The notes below the pieces were generated by a model, which was given only the letters and a program-made list of their open reading frames with translations, was not told the DNA's origin and made no database searches. This document shows, piece by piece, positions 44,249-56,299 of a stretch of DNA of 64,000 nt. The translations under genes and the position numbers were made by a program. The stretch is from Catellatospora paridis (GTDB lineage Bacteria > Actinomycetota > Actinomycetes > Mycobacteriales > Micromonosporaceae), in contig NZ_ML769321.1 in NCBI RefSeq assembly GCF_009720365.1, positions 1 through 64,000 of the forward strand, written 5' to 3'. Every line of letters begins with the position of its first letter. Within the stretch, counting starts at the first letter, position 1.

Positions 44249-44332
44249 GTGGCTGACCTGGCTTACGTGCTGCTCACGGTGGGTCTGTTCGCAGTGCTCG
44301 CTCTCGTCGTACGAGGAGCGGAGCGACTGTGA
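44249..44332 (+). CDS. 27-residue membrane microprotein before kdpF
   Basis: GTG with AGGAGG six bases upstream, then one hydrophobic helix (VLLTVGLFAVLALVV) ending RGAERL. The stop overlaps the KdpF GTG. Small single-helix proteins of this look (ending in GAERL/GVERL) precede kdpF in other actinomycetes in my recollection. It may stabilise or regulate the Kdp complex, as KdpF does. The strong ribosome site is the main support. Confidence 0.6.
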   Translation: MADLAYVLLTVGLFAVLALVVRGAERL

Positions 44333-44415
44333 CTGCCAACCTGGTCGGCCTGGTGATCGCCTGCGCGCTGGCGGTCTTCCTGGTCTTCGCCCTGCTGTTC
44401 CCCGAGAAGTTCTGA
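44329..44415 (+). CDS. kdpF: KdpF, small subunit of the K+-transporting ATPase
   Basis: 28 residues: one membrane helix (LVGLVIACALAVFLVFALLF) and the conserved C-terminus PEKF. KdpF is a lipid-like stabiliser of the KdpA-KdpB complex. GTG start overlaps the microprotein stop; 21 bases separate its stop from kdpA. Confidence 0.85.
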   Translation: MTANLVGLVIACALAVFLVFALLFPEKF

Positions 44416-44436
44416 GATTCGGAGAGTTGTCCTCAG

Positions 44437-46107
44437 ATGAGTACGACAGCCGCGGGAGTGGTCTTCATCCTCTCGCTCATCGTGGCGCTGGCGGTCGCGT
44501 ACCGCTACCTCGGTGACTACATGTTCCGGGTGGTCGCCGCGGAGCGCCACGGCCGCGTCGAGCGCGGCATCTACAAGGTGCTCGGCGTCGATCCGAACGC
44601 CGAGCAGTCCTGGGGCGTGTACGCCCGCAGCGTGCTCGCGTTCTCGCTGATCTCGATCCTGTTCCTGTACGCCTTCCTGCGCCTGCAGGACCTGATCTTC
44701 AAGGTCCCGGACTTCGCGACCTCGATCGACGACCGGGTCTTCCCGCACCTGGCCTGGAACACGGCCGTCAGCTTCGTGACCAACACGAACTGGCAGGCCT
44801 ACTCGGGCGAGTCGACGATGACGCACTTCGTGCAGATGGCCGGTCTGGCGGTGCAGAACTTCGTCTCCGCGGCGGTGGGCATCGCGGTGGCGGTGGTCCT
44901 GGTGCGCGGGTTCGCCCGGCGCAAGTCCGAGCAGTTGGGCAACTTCTGGGTCGACCTGACCCGGATCACGCTGCGCATCCTGCTGCCGATCGCGGTGGTC
45001 GGGGCGGTTCTGCTGATCGTCGGTGGGGTGGTGCAGAACCTGACCGACGGCACGATGCTGTCGACCTTGACCGGTGCGCAGCAGCACATCACCGGCGGGC
45101 CGGTGGCCAGCCAGGAGGCGATCAAGGAGCTGGGTACCAACGGCGGCGGCTTCTACAACGTCAACTCCGCGCACCCGTTCGAGAACCCCACGACCTGGAC
45201 CAACTGGCTGCAGATCTTCCTGATCTTCTGCATCCCGTTCGCCATGCCGCGGGTCTTCGGCCGGATGGTCGGGGACAACCGGCAGGGCTACGCGATCCTG
45301 GCCGTGATGGGCATCATCGCCGTCGCCAGCATCGCGCTGACCAACGTGTTCGAGCTCGGCCACGCCGGCACGGTGCCGCAGGCGGTCGGGGCGGCCCTGG
45401 AAGGCAAGGACATCCGCTTCGGGGTGTCCGACTCGGCGACCTTCGCCGCGGCGACGACGCTCACCTCGACGGGCGCCGTGAACTCGTTCCACGACTCCTA
45501 CACCGCGCTCGGCGGCATGATGCCGATGATCAACATGATGCTCGGCGAGGTCGCGCCCGGCGGTGTCGGCGCGGGCCTCTACGGCATGCTGATCATCGCG
45601 GTGATCACGGTGTTCGTGGCGGGTCTGATGGTGGGCCGCACCCCCGAGTACGTCGGCAAGAAGATCGGCGCCCGCGAGATCAAGTTCGCTTCGCTGTACT
45701 TCCTGACGACCCCGGTGCTGGTGCTGGTCGGTGTCGCGGCGGCGATGGCGACGGGCAATTGGCAGACCCAGCTCAACGTGGGCCCGCACGGCTTCTCCGA
45801 GGTGGTGTACGCGTTCACGTCGGCGGCCAACAACAACGGCTCGGCCTTCGCGGGCATCACGGTCAACACGCCGTGGTGGGACACCGCACTGGGGCTGGCG
45901 ATGCTGCTAGGCCGGTTCCTGCCGATCATCTTCGTGCTGGGTCTGGCGGGTTCGCTGGCGCGGCAGAAGCCGGTGCCGGCGTCGGAGGGCACGCTGCCCA
46001 CGCACAAACCGCTGTTCATCGGCATGGTCGTCGGCGTCGTCGTGATCCTGATCGCCCTCACGTTCCTGCCCGCGCTCGCGCTCGGCCCGCTGGCCGAGGG
46101 CCTGTGA
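44437..46107 (+). CDS. kdpA: KdpA, K+-binding channel subunit
   Basis: 556 residues, about ten membrane helices. The four pore-loop segments of the KdpA/Ktr superfamily are visible, e.g. '[23 protein letters not shown]', '[22 protein letters not shown]' and '[14 protein letters not shown]'. KdpA binds K+ with micromolar affinity and passes it to KdpB. Length is normal for the family. Second structural gene in kdpFABC, 31 bases before kdpB. Confidence 0.97.
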   Translation: MSTTAAGVVFILSLIVALAVAYRYLGDYMFRVVAAERHGRVERGIYKVLGVDPNAEQSWGVYARSVLAFSLISILFLYAFLRLQDLIFKVPDFATSIDDRVFPHLAWNTAVSFVTNTNWQAYSGESTMTHFVQMAGLAVQNFVSAAVGIAVAVVLVRGFARRKSEQLGNFWVDLTRITLRILLPIAVVGAVLLIVGGVVQNLTDGTMLSTLTGAQQHITGGPVASQEAIKELGTNGGGFYNVNSAHPFENPTTWTNWLQIFLIFCIPFAMPRVFGRMVGDNRQGYAILAVMGIIAVASIALTNVFELGHAGTVPQAVGAALEGKDIRFGVSDSATFAAATTLTSTGAVNSFHDSYTALGGMMPMINMMLGEVAPGGVGAGLYGMLIIAVITVFVAGLMVGRTPEYVGKKIGAREIKFASLYFLTTPVLVLVGVAAAMATGNWQTQLNVGPHGFSEVVYAFTSAANNNGSAFAGITVNTPWWDTALGLAMLLGRFLPIIFVLGLAGSLARQKPVPASEGTLPTHKPLFIGMVVGVVVILIALTFLPALALGPLAEGL

Positions 46108-46138
46108 ACCCGGCCGCAGAAACAGACAAGGACTAGAA

Positions 46139-48351
<2,213 letters not shown>

Positions 48352-48352
<1 letters not shown>

Positions 48353-49233
48353 TGCGCATTCCCAGTTGGATCTCCCAGCACCTGGCGGCCGTCCGCGCCG
48401 TGGTCCTCTTCACGGTGCTGACCGGACTGCTCTACCCGCTGCTCATCCTCGGCGTCGCCCAGATTCCCGGGCTGCGTGACAAGGCCGACGGCTCGCTCGT
48501 CAAGGCGAACGGGCAGACCGTGGGCAGCTCGCTCATCGGCCAGTCGTTCACCGACGCCGACGGCAACCCGGTGCCGAAGTACTTCCAGAGCCGCCCGTCG
48601 GCCTCCGGATACGACCCCGACGCCACCGCCGCCTCCAACCTCGGCCCGGAGAGCATGGAGGACACCCTCGGTGACCCCGCGCTCGACCCGAACTCCGAAG
48701 AGGGCAACGGCAGCAAGAACTCCTTGCTGACCGACGTCTGCTCGCGCAGCAAGGCCGTGGGCGAGCTGGAGGGTGTGGACGGCAGCCGGCCGTACTGCAC
48801 CGCCGACGGTCTCGGCGCCGTGCTGCGGGTGTTCTACAGCGACGGCGTGACCGGCAAGGTCACCCGGGCGGTCAGCGTCAACCAGGCCTGCCCCGCGACG
48901 CCGTTCATCGCCGGCTACCAGGGCGTGCCGGTCGAGTGCGGCAAGTTCGGTGAGGACTACAGCAAGGGCGTGCTCGTCCCCGTGCGGGGCAGCGCTCCCG
49001 AGCAGTCGGCCGTGCCCGCCGACGCGGTCACCGCCAGCGGCAGCTCGCTCGACCCGCACATCAGCGTCGAGTACGCCGAGCTGCAGGCCAAGCGCGTCGC
49101 GGCCGCACGCGGGGTGAGCGTCGACAAGGTCACCGCCCTGATCGGAGAGCACACCGACGGCAGAGCCCTCGGGTTCATGGGCGAACCCGCCGTCGACGTC
49201 CTGGCACTGAACCTGGCCCTGGACCGCATGTAG
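48352..49233 (+). CDS. kdpC: KdpC, enlarged K+-ATPase subunit
   Basis: 293 residues against ~190 in E. coli. One N-terminal membrane helix (VRAVVLFTVLTGLLYPLLILGVAQI) and the conserved 'IGQSFTD...YFQSRPSASGYDP' and 'VPADAVTASGSSLDPHIS' blocks frame an insert of roughly 110 residues (~105-215) with four Cys (VCSRS, PYCTA, QACPAT, VECGKF) that could form disulfides outside the cell. KdpC stabilises the complex and modulates ATP affinity. ATG in the TGATG overlap is preferred; GTG at 48349 is possible. Confidence 0.93.
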
Positions 49234-49238
49234 TGCAA

Positions 49239-49284
49239 GGAAGGGCACCTTCACAACGCCATGCGTAGAGGAAGGTGCCCTTCC
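49239..49284. repeat. palindromic intergenic element after kdpC
   Basis: GGAAGGGCACCTTC (49239-49252), 18-base loop, GAAGGTGCCCTTCC (49271-49284): a perfect 14-bp inverted repeat starting five bases after the kdpC stop. The layout (AAGG...CCTT arms with a GTAGAG in the loop) matches a dispersed repeat family I remember from Micromonospora-type genomes. It may end transcription of kdpFABC in part before the kdpD gene. Confidence 0.75.
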
Positions 49285-49316
49285 CAACCCCTTGGACCCG
49301 TCGAAGACAGGAAGCC

Positions 49317-51893
49317 ATGTCCCGAGGCCAGTTGAGGATCTATCTCGGCGCCGCCCCCGGCGTCGGCAAGACGTACGCCATGCTGGAGGAGGCGCACCGT
49401 CGCCGCGAGCGCGGCACCGACGTGGTGGTCGGCTTCGTGGAGACCCACGGCCGCAAGCACACCCTCGACATGATCGGCGACCTCGAACTGGTGCCGCGGC
49501 GCACCGTCGAGTACCGCGACGCCACGTTCACCGAGATGGACGTCGACGCCATCCTCGCCCGCCGGCCCGAGGTCGCGCTGGTGGACGAGCTGCCGCACAC
49601 CAACGTGCCGGGCTGCCGCAACGCCAAACGCTGGCAAGACATCCAGGAGCTGCTCGACGCCGGCATCCACGTCCTGTCGACCCTGAACATCCAGCACCTG
49701 GAGTCGCTCAACGACGTGGTGCAGACGATCACCGGCGTGCCGCAGCGGGAGACCGTGCCCGACGAGGTCGTCCGCCGCGCGGAGCAGGTCGAGCTGGTCG
49801 ACATGACGCCGGAGGCGCTGCGCCGCCGGATGGCGCACGGCAACGTCTACCGGCCGGAGAAGATCGACGCGGCGCTGGGCAACTACTTCCGGGTGGGCAA
49901 CCTTACGGCCCTGCGCGAGCTGGCCCTGCTGTGGCTGGCCGACAAGGTCGACGAGCAGCTCGACCGCTACCGCAACCAGCACCGGATCGAAGCGACGTGG
50001 GAGGCCCGGGAGCGCGTCGTCGTCGCGCTGACCGGCGGGCCCGAGGGCGAGACCCTGATCCGCCGCGCGGCCCGCATCGCCGACCGCGCCCGCGGCGCCG
50101 ACCTGCTGGCCGTGCACGTGGCCCGCAACGACGGCCTCGCCGGGGCCGACCCGGCGCTGCTGGCCAGGCAGCGCATTCTCGTCGAGAGCATGGGCGGCAC
50201 CTACCACCAGGTCATCGGCACCGACGTGCCCAAGGCGCTGCTGGACTTCGCCCGCGGCGTCAACGCCACCCAGCTGGTGCTCGGCGCCAGCAGGCGAGGA
50301 CGCTTCGCGCAGATCCTCTCCCAGGGCGTCGGTGTGTCCACCATCGTGGAGTCCGGCACGATCGACGTGCACCTGGTCACCCACGGCGAGGCCGGGCGGG
50401 GCCGGTTCGGCGGACCGGCCGGCACTGCGCTGTCGGCACACCGCCGCCTGGCCGGCTATGCCCTGGCCGCGCTGGGCCTGCCCCTGCTGACCCTGCTGCT
50501 CCACCAGTTCGGCGATCTCGACCTGGGCACCGACATCCTGCTGTTCCTCGCCGCCGTGGTGGGCGTCGCGCTGATCGGCGGCAAGTGGCCCGCCGTCGTC
50601 GCCGCGCTGGGCGGCTCCGGGCTGCTGAACTACTTCTTCGTCCCGCCGGTAGGGCGGTGGACCATCACCGACCGGGAGAACCTGCTGGCCCTGACGGTGT
50701 TCGTCGTCGTGGCGATCGCGGTCAGCGCGACCGTCGACGCCGCCGCCCGGCGCACCCGGGAGGCGGCGCTGGCCGGCGCGGAGGCGCAGACCCTGGCCAC
50801 CGTGGCGGGTTCCGTGCTGCGCGGTGACCGGCCGCTGACCGCGCTGCTGGAGCGGCTGCAGGAGACCTTCGGGCTGGAGTCGGTGACCCTGCTCGAAGCA
50901 CGCGAGGGCACCGGGCACGGCCCGGAGCGCCGCCATGAGGTGGGCTCGTGGCGAGTGGTCGCCACGATCGGCGGGCAGCCGTGCTTCGCACCCAACGAGG
51001 CCGACACCGACGTGCCCGTCAGCGACGACCTCACCCTGGTGCTGCGGGGGCAGCCGCTGGCCGCGGCCGACCGGCGCATCCTGGAGGCGTTCGCCTCGCA
51101 GGCCGCGCTGGCGCTGCGCCACGAGCGCCTCGCCGAGCAGGCGGCCGCCGCGCTGCCGCTGGCCGCGGCCGACCGGATGCGGACCGCGCTGCTCGCGGCG
51201 GTCAGCCACGACCTGCGTACGCCGCTGGCGTCGGCGAAGGCCGCGGTGGACAGCCTGGTCAGCGATGAGATCGACTTCGACGAGGCCGACCGGGTGGAGC
51301 TGCTGGCCACCGCCGCCGAGTCGCTGGACCGGCTGCATCGGCTCGTGGAGAACCTGCTCGACATGAGCCGCCTGCAGGCCGGCGTGCTCGGCGTCGCGCC
51401 GCGGCCGATGGGGTTCGAGGAGGTCGTGCCGCACGCGCTGGACGAGCTCGGCGACAGCGGCCGTACGGTCCGCATGCGCATCCCCGCCGACCTGCCCGCG
51501 GTCAGTGCCGACCCGGGGCTGCTGGAGCGGGTCCTGGTCAACGTGATCGGCAACGCGCTGCGCTACAGCCCGCCCGCCCGGCCGCCCCTGGTGAAGGCCA
51601 GCGCGCACGCCGGACGCGTGGAGCTGCGCATCGTCGACCACGGACCGGGCATTCCCGAGGCGGAGTGGGACCGGGTCTTCCTGCCGTTCCAGCGGTCCGG
51701 CGACCGCAGCAACGACACCGGTGTCGGGTTGGGACTGGCGCTGGCCAGGGGCCTGAGCGAGGCCATGGACGGTACGCTCGTCCCGGAGGTCACCCCCGGC
51801 GGCGGCCTGACCATGGTGCTGTCGCTGCCCGTGGCCCCGGCCCGTGCGGCGGTGCCGGAGGTCATGGCGGGGGAGGGGGCCGGAGCGGCATGA
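49317..51893 (+). CDS. kdpD: KdpD-type sensor kinase, first copy
   Basis: 858 residues. KdpD domain ~1-210 with Walker A GAAPGVGKT (10-18); USP-like ~220-360; four membrane helices of DUF4118 ~385-475; GAF-like ~495-610; HisKA with H631 (AVSHDLRTPLAS) and HATPase (NVIGNALRYSP, GVGLGLALARGL). Where most KdpD proteins, including the second copy here, read VDELAHTNVPGSRN, this copy reads VDELPHTNVPGCRN, a small divergence. KdpD senses low K+/turgor and phosphorylates KdpE. GACAGGAAG precedes the ATG. Stop overlaps kdpE (ATGA). Confidence 0.95.
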   Translation: MSRGQLRIYLGAAPGVGKTYAMLEEAHRRRERGTDVVVGFVETHGRKHTLDMIGDLELVPRRTVEYRDATFTEMDVDAILARRPEVALVDELPHTNVPGCRNAKRWQDIQELLDAGIHVLSTLNIQHLESLNDVVQTITGVPQRETVPDEVVRRAEQVELVDMTPEALRRRMAHGNVYRPEKIDAALGNYFRVGNLTALRELALLWLADKVDEQLDRYRNQHRIEATWEARERVVVALTGGPEGETLIRRAARIADRARGADLLAVHVARNDGLAGADPALLARQRILVESMGGTYHQVIGTDVPKALLDFARGVNATQLVLGASRRGRFAQILSQGVGVSTIVESGTIDVHLVTHGEAGRGRFGGPAGTALSAHRRLAGYALAALGLPLLTLLLHQFGDLDLGTDILLFLAAVVGVALIGGKWPAVVAALGGSGLLNYFFVPPVGRWTITDRENLLALTVFVVVAIAVSATVDAAARRTREAALAGAEAQTLATVAGSVLRGDRPLTALLERLQETFGLESVTLLEAREGTGHGPERRHEVGSWRVVATIGGQPCFAPNEADTDVPVSDDLTLVLRGQPLAAADRRILEAFASQAALALRHERLAEQAAAALPLAAADRMRTALLAAVSHDLRTPLASAKAAVDSLVSDEIDFDEADRVELLATAAESLDRLHRLVENLLDMSRLQAGVLGVAPRPMGFEEVVPHALDELGDSGRTVRMRIPADLPAVSADPGLLERVLVNVIGNALRYSPPARPPLVKASAHAGRVELRIVDHGPGIPEAEWDRVFLPFQRSGDRSNDTGVGLGLALARGLSEAMDGTLVPEVTPGGGLTMVLSLPVAPARAAVPEVMAGEGAGAA

Positions 51894-52591
51894 CGAAGAT
51901 CCTGATCGTGGACGACGAGCCGCAGATCCTGCGTGCCCTGCGGATCAACCTGCGCGCCCGCGGCTATGACGTGGAGCTGGCCCCGGACGGCGCGACCGCG
52001 CTGCGCGCCGCGGGGTCCTACCACCCCGACGTGGTGGTGCTCGACCTCGGCCTGCCCGACATGGACGGCGTCGAGGTGATCCGCGGCCTGCGCGGCTGGT
52101 CGGCGGCGCCGATCATCGTGTTGTCCGGGCGCACCGGCAGCGAGGACAAGGTGGAGGCGCTCGACGCCGGGGCCGACGACTACGTCACCAAGCCGTTCGG
52201 TGTCGACGAGCTGCTGGCGCGCATCCGCGCGGTGACCCGCCGGCACCCCGCGTCGCCGGACGCGCAGAGCGTGGTGCGCATCGGCCGGCACACCGTCGAC
52301 GTCGGCAACCATCAGGTCCGCCCGACGACCGGTGGCGGTGACGTGCGGCTGACCCCGACGGAGTGGCACCTGCTCAGCGCCCTGGTGCGCAATCCGGGCA
52401 AGCTGGTCAGTCAGCGGCAGCTGCTGCAGGAGGTGTGGGGACCGCAGTACGCCACCGAGACGAACTACCTGCGCCAGTACATGGCCCAGCTGCGGCGCAA
52501 GCTCGAGGACGACGCCGCGCACCCGCGCCAGCTGCTCACCGAACCCGGTATGGGCTACCGGTTCGTGCCGTACGACGAACCGGCGGTCTGA
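51890..52591 (+). CDS. kdpE: KdpE response regulator
   Basis: 233 residues: receiver domain with phospho-acceptor D52 (VVVLDLGLPDMDG), LSGR and Y-VTKPF, and a winged-helix effector domain (LTPTEWHLLSALVRNPGKLVSQRQLLQEVWGP...YLRQYMAQLRRKLE). It activates kdp transcription on K+ limitation, probably through repeats upstream of the operon. ATG lies in the overlap with the upstream kinase stop; a second KdpD-type gene follows after 56 bases, so either or both kinases may phosphorylate it. Confidence 0.95.
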   Translation: MTKILIVDDEPQILRALRINLRARGYDVELAPDGATALRAAGSYHPDVVVLDLGLPDMDGVEVIRGLRGWSAAPIIVLSGRTGSEDKVEALDAGADDYVTKPFGVDELLARIRAVTRRHPASPDAQSVVRIGRHTVDVGNHQVRPTTGGGDVRLTPTEWHLLSALVRNPGKLVSQRQLLQEVWGPQYATETNYLRQYMAQLRRKLEDDAAHPRQLLTEPGMGYRFVPYDEPAV

Positions 52592-52647
52592 GCGCGGCTT
52601 GGCGGTCACCGCCGACATACCGCCGCCGATGCGGGATGATCGCGGTT

Positions 52648-55278
52648 ATGGCACGTGGACAGCTGCGCATCTACCTGGGCGCCGCGCCCGGCGTCGGCAA
52701 GACGTACGCCATGCTGGAGGAGGCGCAGCGTCGTCGCGGCCGTGGCACCGACATCGTCGTGGGCTTCGTGGAGACCCACGGCCGGCAGCACACCGCCGAC
52801 ATGCTCGACGGCCTCGAGGTGGTGCCCCGCAGGCAGGTCGAGTATCGCGGGGCGTCCTTCACCGAGATGGACGTCGACGCGGTGGTGGCCCGCGCGCCGC
52901 AGGTGGTGGTGGTCGACGAGCTGGCCCACACCAACGTGCCCGGCAGCCGCAACGTCAAGCGCTGGCAGGACGTCCAGGAACTGCTCGACGCCGGGATCAC
53001 CGTCGTGTCCACGGTGAACATCCAGCACCTGGAGTCGCTCAACGACGTCGTCGAGCAGATCACCGGCGTCGCGCAGCGGGAGACCGTGCCCGACCAGGTC
53101 GTGCGCCGGGCCGACCAGGTCGAACTGGTCGACATGACGCCGGAGGCGCTGCGGCGGCGGATGGCCCACGGCAACGTCTACGGCGCGGAGAAGATCGACG
53201 CGGCGCTCGGCAACTACTTCCGCATCGGCAACCTCACCGCCCTGCGCGAGCTGGCGCTGCTGTGGCTGGCCGACAAGGTCGACGACCAGCTGGACCGCTA
53301 CCGCGCCGACCACGGCATCGCCAAGACCTGGGAGACGCGCGAGCGGGTGGTCGTCGCGGTGACCGGCGGACCCGAGGGCGAGACCCTGATCCGGCGGGCG
53401 GCCCGCATCGCCGGCCGCAGCAAGGGCGCCGACCTGCTCGCCCTGCACGTGGCGCGCTCCGACGGCCTCGCCGGGGCCGACCCGGCCCTGCTGGCCAAGC
53501 ACCGGCTGCTAGTGGAGAGCCTCGGCGGCACATACCACCAGGTGGTCGGCAGCGACATCCCGCGCGCGATGCTCGACTTCGCCCGCGGCGTCAACGCCAC
53601 CCAGCTCGTGCTGGGCGCCAGCCGCCGCGGCCGGTTCGCGCAGATCTTCTCGCCCGGTGTGGGGGTCACCGCGACCGCGCTGTCCGGGCCGATCGACGTG
53701 CACCTGGTGTCGCACGAGCGGATCGGCCGCGGCTGGCGGCCGGCTTTCGGCACCGGGATGTCGGCGCTGTCCCCGCGCCGCAGGACGGCGGGTTTCGCCC
53801 TGGCCGTGGCGGGGATGCCGCTGCTGACGCTCGTGCTCTTCAGCCTGCGCAACGACCTGTCACTGGCCAGCGACATCCTGCTGTACCTCGCGATGGTGAT
53901 CGCCGTCGCCCTGGTCGGCGGGCTGTGGCCGGCGCTGCTGGCCGCCGTGGCCGCCTCGGTGCTGCTGAACTTCTTCTTCACCCCGCCCGTACACACGTTC
54001 ACCATCGCCGAACGCGAGAACGTGCTGGCCCTGGCTGTGTTCATCCTGGTCGCCGCCGCGGTCAGCGCGGTGGTCGACCTGGCGGCGCGGCGCACCCGGG
54101 AGGCCGCCCGCGCCTCCGCCGACGCGGGCACGCTGGCCACGGTGGCGGGCAGCGTGCTGCGCGGCGCCCGCCCGCTGCAGGCGCTGCTGGAGAACCTGCG
54201 CGAGACCTTCCAGCTCGACGCGGTAACCGTGCTCGAACGCCGCGGGGACGGGCCGCCCGGCCCCAACTGCCAGGGCGACCCGACCGCCTGGCGGGTCGCC
54301 GCGACCGTCGGCGGCGAACCCTGCTTCACCCCGGCGCAGGGCGACACCGTCGTGCCCGTCGACGAGCAGGTCACGCTCGTGCTGCGCGGCCCGGCGCCGG
54401 TGGCGGCCGACCGGCGGATCATCGAGGCGTTCGCGGCCCAGGCGGCGGTCGCACTGCGCCAGGAGCGCCTCGCGGAGGAGGCGGCCAAGGCCAAGCCGCT
54501 GGAGGAGGCCGACAAGCTGCGTACGGCGCTGCTCGCCGCGGTCAGCCACGACCTGCGTACGCCGCTGGCCTCGGCGGTCGCCGCGGTGGCCGGGCTGCGC
54601 AGCCAGGACGTGGAGTTCAGCGAGGAGGACAAGCGGGAACTGCTGGCGACCGCCGCCGAGTCGCTGGACCGGCTCAGCCGGCTGGTCAGCAACCTGCTGG
54701 ACATGAGCCGGCTGCAGGCGGGCGCGCTGGGGGTCACGGCCGTCGACGTCTGGCTGGACGAGGCCGTCCCGTCGGCGCTGGACGAGCTCGGCCCGGCCGG
54801 TCGCGAGGTCGGCGTCCGGATACCCGACGACCTGTCGGCCGTGCGCGCCGACCCGGGCCTGCTGCAGCGGGTGCTGGTGAACGTGGTCAGCAACGCGCTG
54901 CGGTTCAGCCCGCCGGACCGGCCTCCGCTCGTCACCGCCAGCGAACACGGCGACCTGGTCGAACTCCGGGTGATCGACCACGGTCCAGGCATTCCCGAGG
55001 AGCAGCGTGATCAGGTCTTCCTGCCGTTCCAGCGGCTCGGCGACCGCAACAACGAGTCGGGCGTGGGGCTGGGGCTGGCCCTGTCCCGGGGTCTGGTCGA
55101 GGCGATGGGCGGGACGCTGCTGCCGGAGACGACTCCCGGCGGCGGGCTGACGATGGTGCTCAACCTGCCCGCGGTGCCACCGCCGCCGGGCCTGACCGCG
55201 GCGGAGGCCGCGGCCGCCGACCGCGCGTTCACCGAGGGGCTGCACCGCCCCGCACCGGACGGCCCCGACGAGCGCTGA
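52648..55278 (+). CDS. KdpD-type sensor kinase, second copy
   Basis: 876 residues, the same domain order as the copy at 49317 and very similar at DNA level: Walker A GAAPGVGKT (10-18), canonical VDELAHTNVPGSRN, USP-like domain, four membrane helices, GAF-like domain, HisKA with H634 and HATPase (NVVSNALRFSP, GVGLGLALSRGL). ATG 52648 starts MARGQLRIYL, equal to the start of the first copy; an upstream ATG at 52636 would add four residues. A clear tandem duplication on either side of kdpE. The two may sense different inputs, or form heterodimers. A 3' extension of ~25 residues is unique to this copy. Confidence 0.93.
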   Translation: MARGQLRIYLGAAPGVGKTYAMLEEAQRRRGRGTDIVVGFVETHGRQHTADMLDGLEVVPRRQVEYRGASFTEMDVDAVVARAPQVVVVDELAHTNVPGSRNVKRWQDVQELLDAGITVVSTVNIQHLESLNDVVEQITGVAQRETVPDQVVRRADQVELVDMTPEALRRRMAHGNVYGAEKIDAALGNYFRIGNLTALRELALLWLADKVDDQLDRYRADHGIAKTWETRERVVVAVTGGPEGETLIRRAARIAGRSKGADLLALHVARSDGLAGADPALLAKHRLLVESLGGTYHQVVGSDIPRAMLDFARGVNATQLVLGASRRGRFAQIFSPGVGVTATALSGPIDVHLVSHERIGRGWRPAFGTGMSALSPRRRTAGFALAVAGMPLLTLVLFSLRNDLSLASDILLYLAMVIAVALVGGLWPALLAAVAASVLLNFFFTPPVHTFTIAERENVLALAVFILVAAAVSAVVDLAARRTREAARASADAGTLATVAGSVLRGARPLQALLENLRETFQLDAVTVLERRGDGPPGPNCQGDPTAWRVAATVGGEPCFTPAQGDTVVPVDEQVTLVLRGPAPVAADRRIIEAFAAQAAVALRQERLAEEAAKAKPLEEADKLRTALLAAVSHDLRTPLASAVAAVAGLRSQDVEFSEEDKRELLATAAESLDRLSRLVSNLLDMSRLQAGALGVTAVDVWLDEAVPSALDELGPAGREVGVRIPDDLSAVRADPGLLQRVLVNVVSNALRFSPPDRPPLVTASEHGDLVELRVIDHGPGIPEEQRDQVFLPFQRLGDRNNESGVGLGLALSRGLVEAMGGTLLPETTPGGGLTMVLNLPAVPPPPGLTAAEAAAADRAFTEGLHRPAPDGPDER

Positions 55279-55354
55279 CCGCTCGGAGTGCGGGCGCAGG
55301 GCGGTCGTCAAGCCCCGAGTGGTCTTCACTACGAAATCCTGACGCTCCAGAACC

Positions 55355-55370
55355 TTCACGAAGTTGTGAA
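55355..55370 (+). promoter_or_regulatory. palindromic operator candidate of the ABC operon
   Basis: TTCACGAAGTTGTGAA (55355-55370), TTCAC...GTGAA arms with two central mismatches, 21 bases before the ATP-binding gene. The MarR/GbsR-type regulator encoded at the end of the operon is the natural ligand. Confidence 0.5.
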
Positions 55371-55390
55371 ATGAGCGTACGTTCCGAAGC

Positions 55391-56299
55391 ATGACTTACG
55401 CGATCTCCGCGACCGGTCTGACCAAGTCGTTCGGGCGCAGCCGCGCTCTCAACGGCCTGGACCTGACCGTCGCCACCGGCGAGGTGCACGGCCTGCTCGG
55501 GCCGAACGGCGCCGGGAAATCGACCACCATCCGGGTCCTGCTGGGCATGCTGCGCGCCGACGCGGGCGAGGTCCAGGTGCTTGGCGGGGACCCCTGGCGC
55601 GACGCCGTCGCCCTGCACCGCCGCCTGGCCTACGTGCCCGGTGACGTGAACCTGTGGCCCAACCTGACCGGCGGCGAGGCCATCGACCTGTTCGGCGACC
55701 TGCGCGGCGGGCTGAACCCCGCCCGCCGCAAGGAGCTCGAGGAACGCTTCCAGCTCGACCCGACCAAGCGCTGCCGCACCTACTCCAAGGGCAACCGGCA
55801 GAAGGTCGCGCTGGTCGCCGCCTTCTCCTCCGACGTCGAGCTGTTCGTGCTCGACGAGCCGACCTCGGGCCTGGACCCGCTCATGGAGGCCGCGTTCCAG
55901 CAGACCGTGCGCGAAGTGACCGCCAAGGGCGCCACGGTGCTGCTGTCCAGCCACATCTTCTCCGAGGTCGAGGCGCTGTGCTCGCGGGTGAGCATCATCC
56001 GCGAGGGCGTGACCGTCGAGTCCGGCACCCTGTCCGAGCTGCGCCACCTCACCCGGACCACGATCACGGTGGAGGCCGGCGAGCCGCTCACCGGCCTGGC
56101 CGGGCTGCCCGGCGTGCACGACCTGGAGGCCGACACCACCCGGGCCCGGTTCGACGTCGACTCGACGGCGCTGCCCGCCGTGCTCGCGCACCTCGCGACG
56201 TTCGACGTGCGGGCGCTGACCAGCCAGCCGCCGACGCTGGAGGAGCTGTTCATGCGCCACTACGGCCAGGAACCGGCCGAGATCGGGGCGTCCCGGTGA
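55391..56299 (+). CDS. ABC exporter ATP-binding protein
   Basis: 302 residues. Walker [10 protein letters not shown] (~38-46), Q-loop region ([20 protein letters not shown]), signature replaced by YSKGNRQK (as in CcmA-type exporters), Walker [13 protein letters not shown] and H-loop (SSH). The C-terminal ~80 residues are the domain of drug-exporter ATPases. It pairs with the permease encoded from the overlapping GTG (GTGA). Such pairs export peptides, polyketides or lipids; the annotation 'exporter of polyketide antibiotics' is common for the permease partner. Substrate unknown. Confidence 0.92.
   Translation: MTYAISATGLTKSFGRSRALNGLDLTVATGEVHGLLGPNGAGKSTTIRVLLGMLRADAGEVQVLGGDPWRDAVALHRRLAYVPGDVNLWPNLTGGEAIDLFGDLRGGLNPARRKELEERFQLDPTKRCRTYSKGNRQKVALVAAFSSDVELFVLDEPTSGLDPLMEAAFQQTVREVTAKGATVLLSSHIFSEVEALCSRVSIIREGVTVESGTLSELRHLTRTTITVEAGEPLTGLAGLPGVHDLEADTTRARFDVDSTALPAVLAHLATFDVRALTSQPPTLEELFMRHYGQEPAEIGASR

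Larger units (their letters stand above)
43859..44332 (+). other. uncertain two-helix membrane frame, possibly a broken gene
   Basis: The 549-base stretch 43700-44248 has no secure gene. One frame from GTG 43859 encodes two hydrophobic helices (ALLTALIGFLLFDGFLVNQYG and LWNLAVFGLGLGLG) then a charged tail without a stop until it merges with the microprotein at 44249-44332. A second frame ending at TGA 43862 encodes another helix (VIVQAVLLLACVVGVLATLW, 43800-43862). A frameshift joining them would give a small multi-helix protein, so this may be a decayed gene. A short CDS at 43800 alone is also possible. Confidence 0.3.

Noticed and set aside
44249-44332. c-di-AMP (ydaO) riboswitch in the kdp leader
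   Set aside because: I saw no ydaO-like conserved core or long leader; only short direct repeats are visible.
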